Part shown: piece by piece, positions 63,492 to 64,000 of the stretch
Position numbering within the stretch: the first letter of the stretch is position 1
How the letters are laid out: each line of letters starts with the position of its first letter
Assembly: GCF_014805625.2 (NCBI RefSeq)
Contig: NW_023998414.1
Span: 32,593,798 to 32,657,797 of the forward strand
Length of the DNA: 64,000 bases
Source of the DNA: Glossina fuscipes
Lineage: Eukaryota > Arthropoda > Insecta > Diptera > Glossinidae
Direction of reading: 5' to 3'
The notes under the pieces: generated by a model
Told to the model about the DNA's origin: nothing
The model's input: the letters and a program-made list of their open reading frames with translations, nothing else
The model's database searches: none
Program-made: the position numbers and the translations under genes

Positions 63492-64000
63492 TAAAACAAA
63501 TCAAAGTATTTTGCGGTTTGTTTAACATTTGCGCAGCAAACAGAGCGGTGCGACCATAAACAATTTCAGGGCAAGTATAACCTCCTGTACTGCCTATATA
63601 TTTAATTATACAAAGGTAAATTTGCAAAGAATTCATTGTACAAATTTATATGATAACGAACAAAGCCATATTCTATGGTAATTGCTTCGGCACTCAAGGC
63701 TCATTACTATAAAAGCAGAGAACGGAATTACTTTTCTGAATTGAGAGGAGCTATTTTGCATTCACCTTCATGCATTATATTAGCTCACATACAAGCGAAA
63801 AGCAATGAGTTAAATTCGCCTTGAAACTGAGCTTAAGTGAAGATAGCACATAGAAGTTGTAAATCTATTTTTTAAATGTAAACTTAAGATTCCGGATTTA
63901 AAAATCCGGATCGCATCATTAATCATTTCAGTTTTCAGCATGTGAAAGTGATAGGCAGTCATAGCTAAATCGAGTTAGTCGCGAACGAGTTTGTTAAAGC
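63096..64000. other. Right edge, no gene seen
   Basis: Contains the AT repeat at 63451 and a near-perfect palindrome at 63891-63910. No coding similarity recognised. Confidence 0.55.
63451..63489. repeat. (AT)n microsatellite
   Basis: AT repeat with one AC interruption next to a poly(A) run. Confidence 0.93.

Noticed and set aside
1..64000. Intact tRNA, rRNA, CRISPR or bacterial-type operon features
   Set aside because: Scanning for B-boxes, rRNA-like conserved text and regularly spaced repeats gave only SINE-like heads and microsatellites.

Overview
This window is AT-rich, low-gene-density DNA from an animal nuclear genome, most likely a higher fly (Diptera, Cyclorrhapha; a calyptrate such as tsetse is plausible but not proven). 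The reasons are long intergenic or intronic stretches with many microsatellites and homopolymer runs, a Rab11-family GTPase without introns, insect-type mariner DNA, jockey-like non-LTR retrotransposon fragments, tRNA-like SINE heads and AATAAA polyadenylation signals. A 10-N gap inside a long GA repeat shows that this is assembled genomic sequence. No operons, CRISPR arrays or rRNA genes were found.

Only two protein genes have good support. At 44125-44772 (+) lies a complete, uninterrupted Rab11-like GTPase with all G-box motifs and a di-cysteine prenylation tail. The missing introns and unusual substitutions in the P-loop and switch II suggest a retrocopy that has kept its reading frame. 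At 30572-31066 (+) lies a single-exon reading frame of 164 codons with an AATAAA 83 bases after the stop. I do not recognise its family. It has basic clusters like a nuclear localisation signal and two TQT-type motifs like those bound by dynein light chain LC8.

The rest is mostly transposon debris. Four fragments of non-LTR reverse transcriptase lie at 6859-7178 (+), 16593-17385 (+), 23100-23486 (-) and 50003-50125 (+), and an RNase H-end fragment lies at 23831-24105 (-). Three mariner/Tc1-superfamily relics are seen: two decayed transposases (about 2091-2565 and 22218-22690, both +) and one internally deleted mellifera-type mariner (34678-35347) with perfect 32-bp inverted repeats and TA target sites. 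A weaker Tc1-like start lies at 40536. There are tRNA-like SINE heads (47381-47452, 63015-63095 and a different one near 37150-37198), a candidate minus-strand solo LTR (about 33093-33455), and a diverged non-coding repeat family with copies near 10450, 36394, 42600, 47540 and 53550.

The remaining intervals hold simple repeats and AT-rich sequence with no gene I can support. They could be intergenic DNA or large introns of genes whose exons lie outside the window. The genes do not form a pathway. The coherent picture is a transposon-rich region hosting one or two small, possibly young, single-exon genes.
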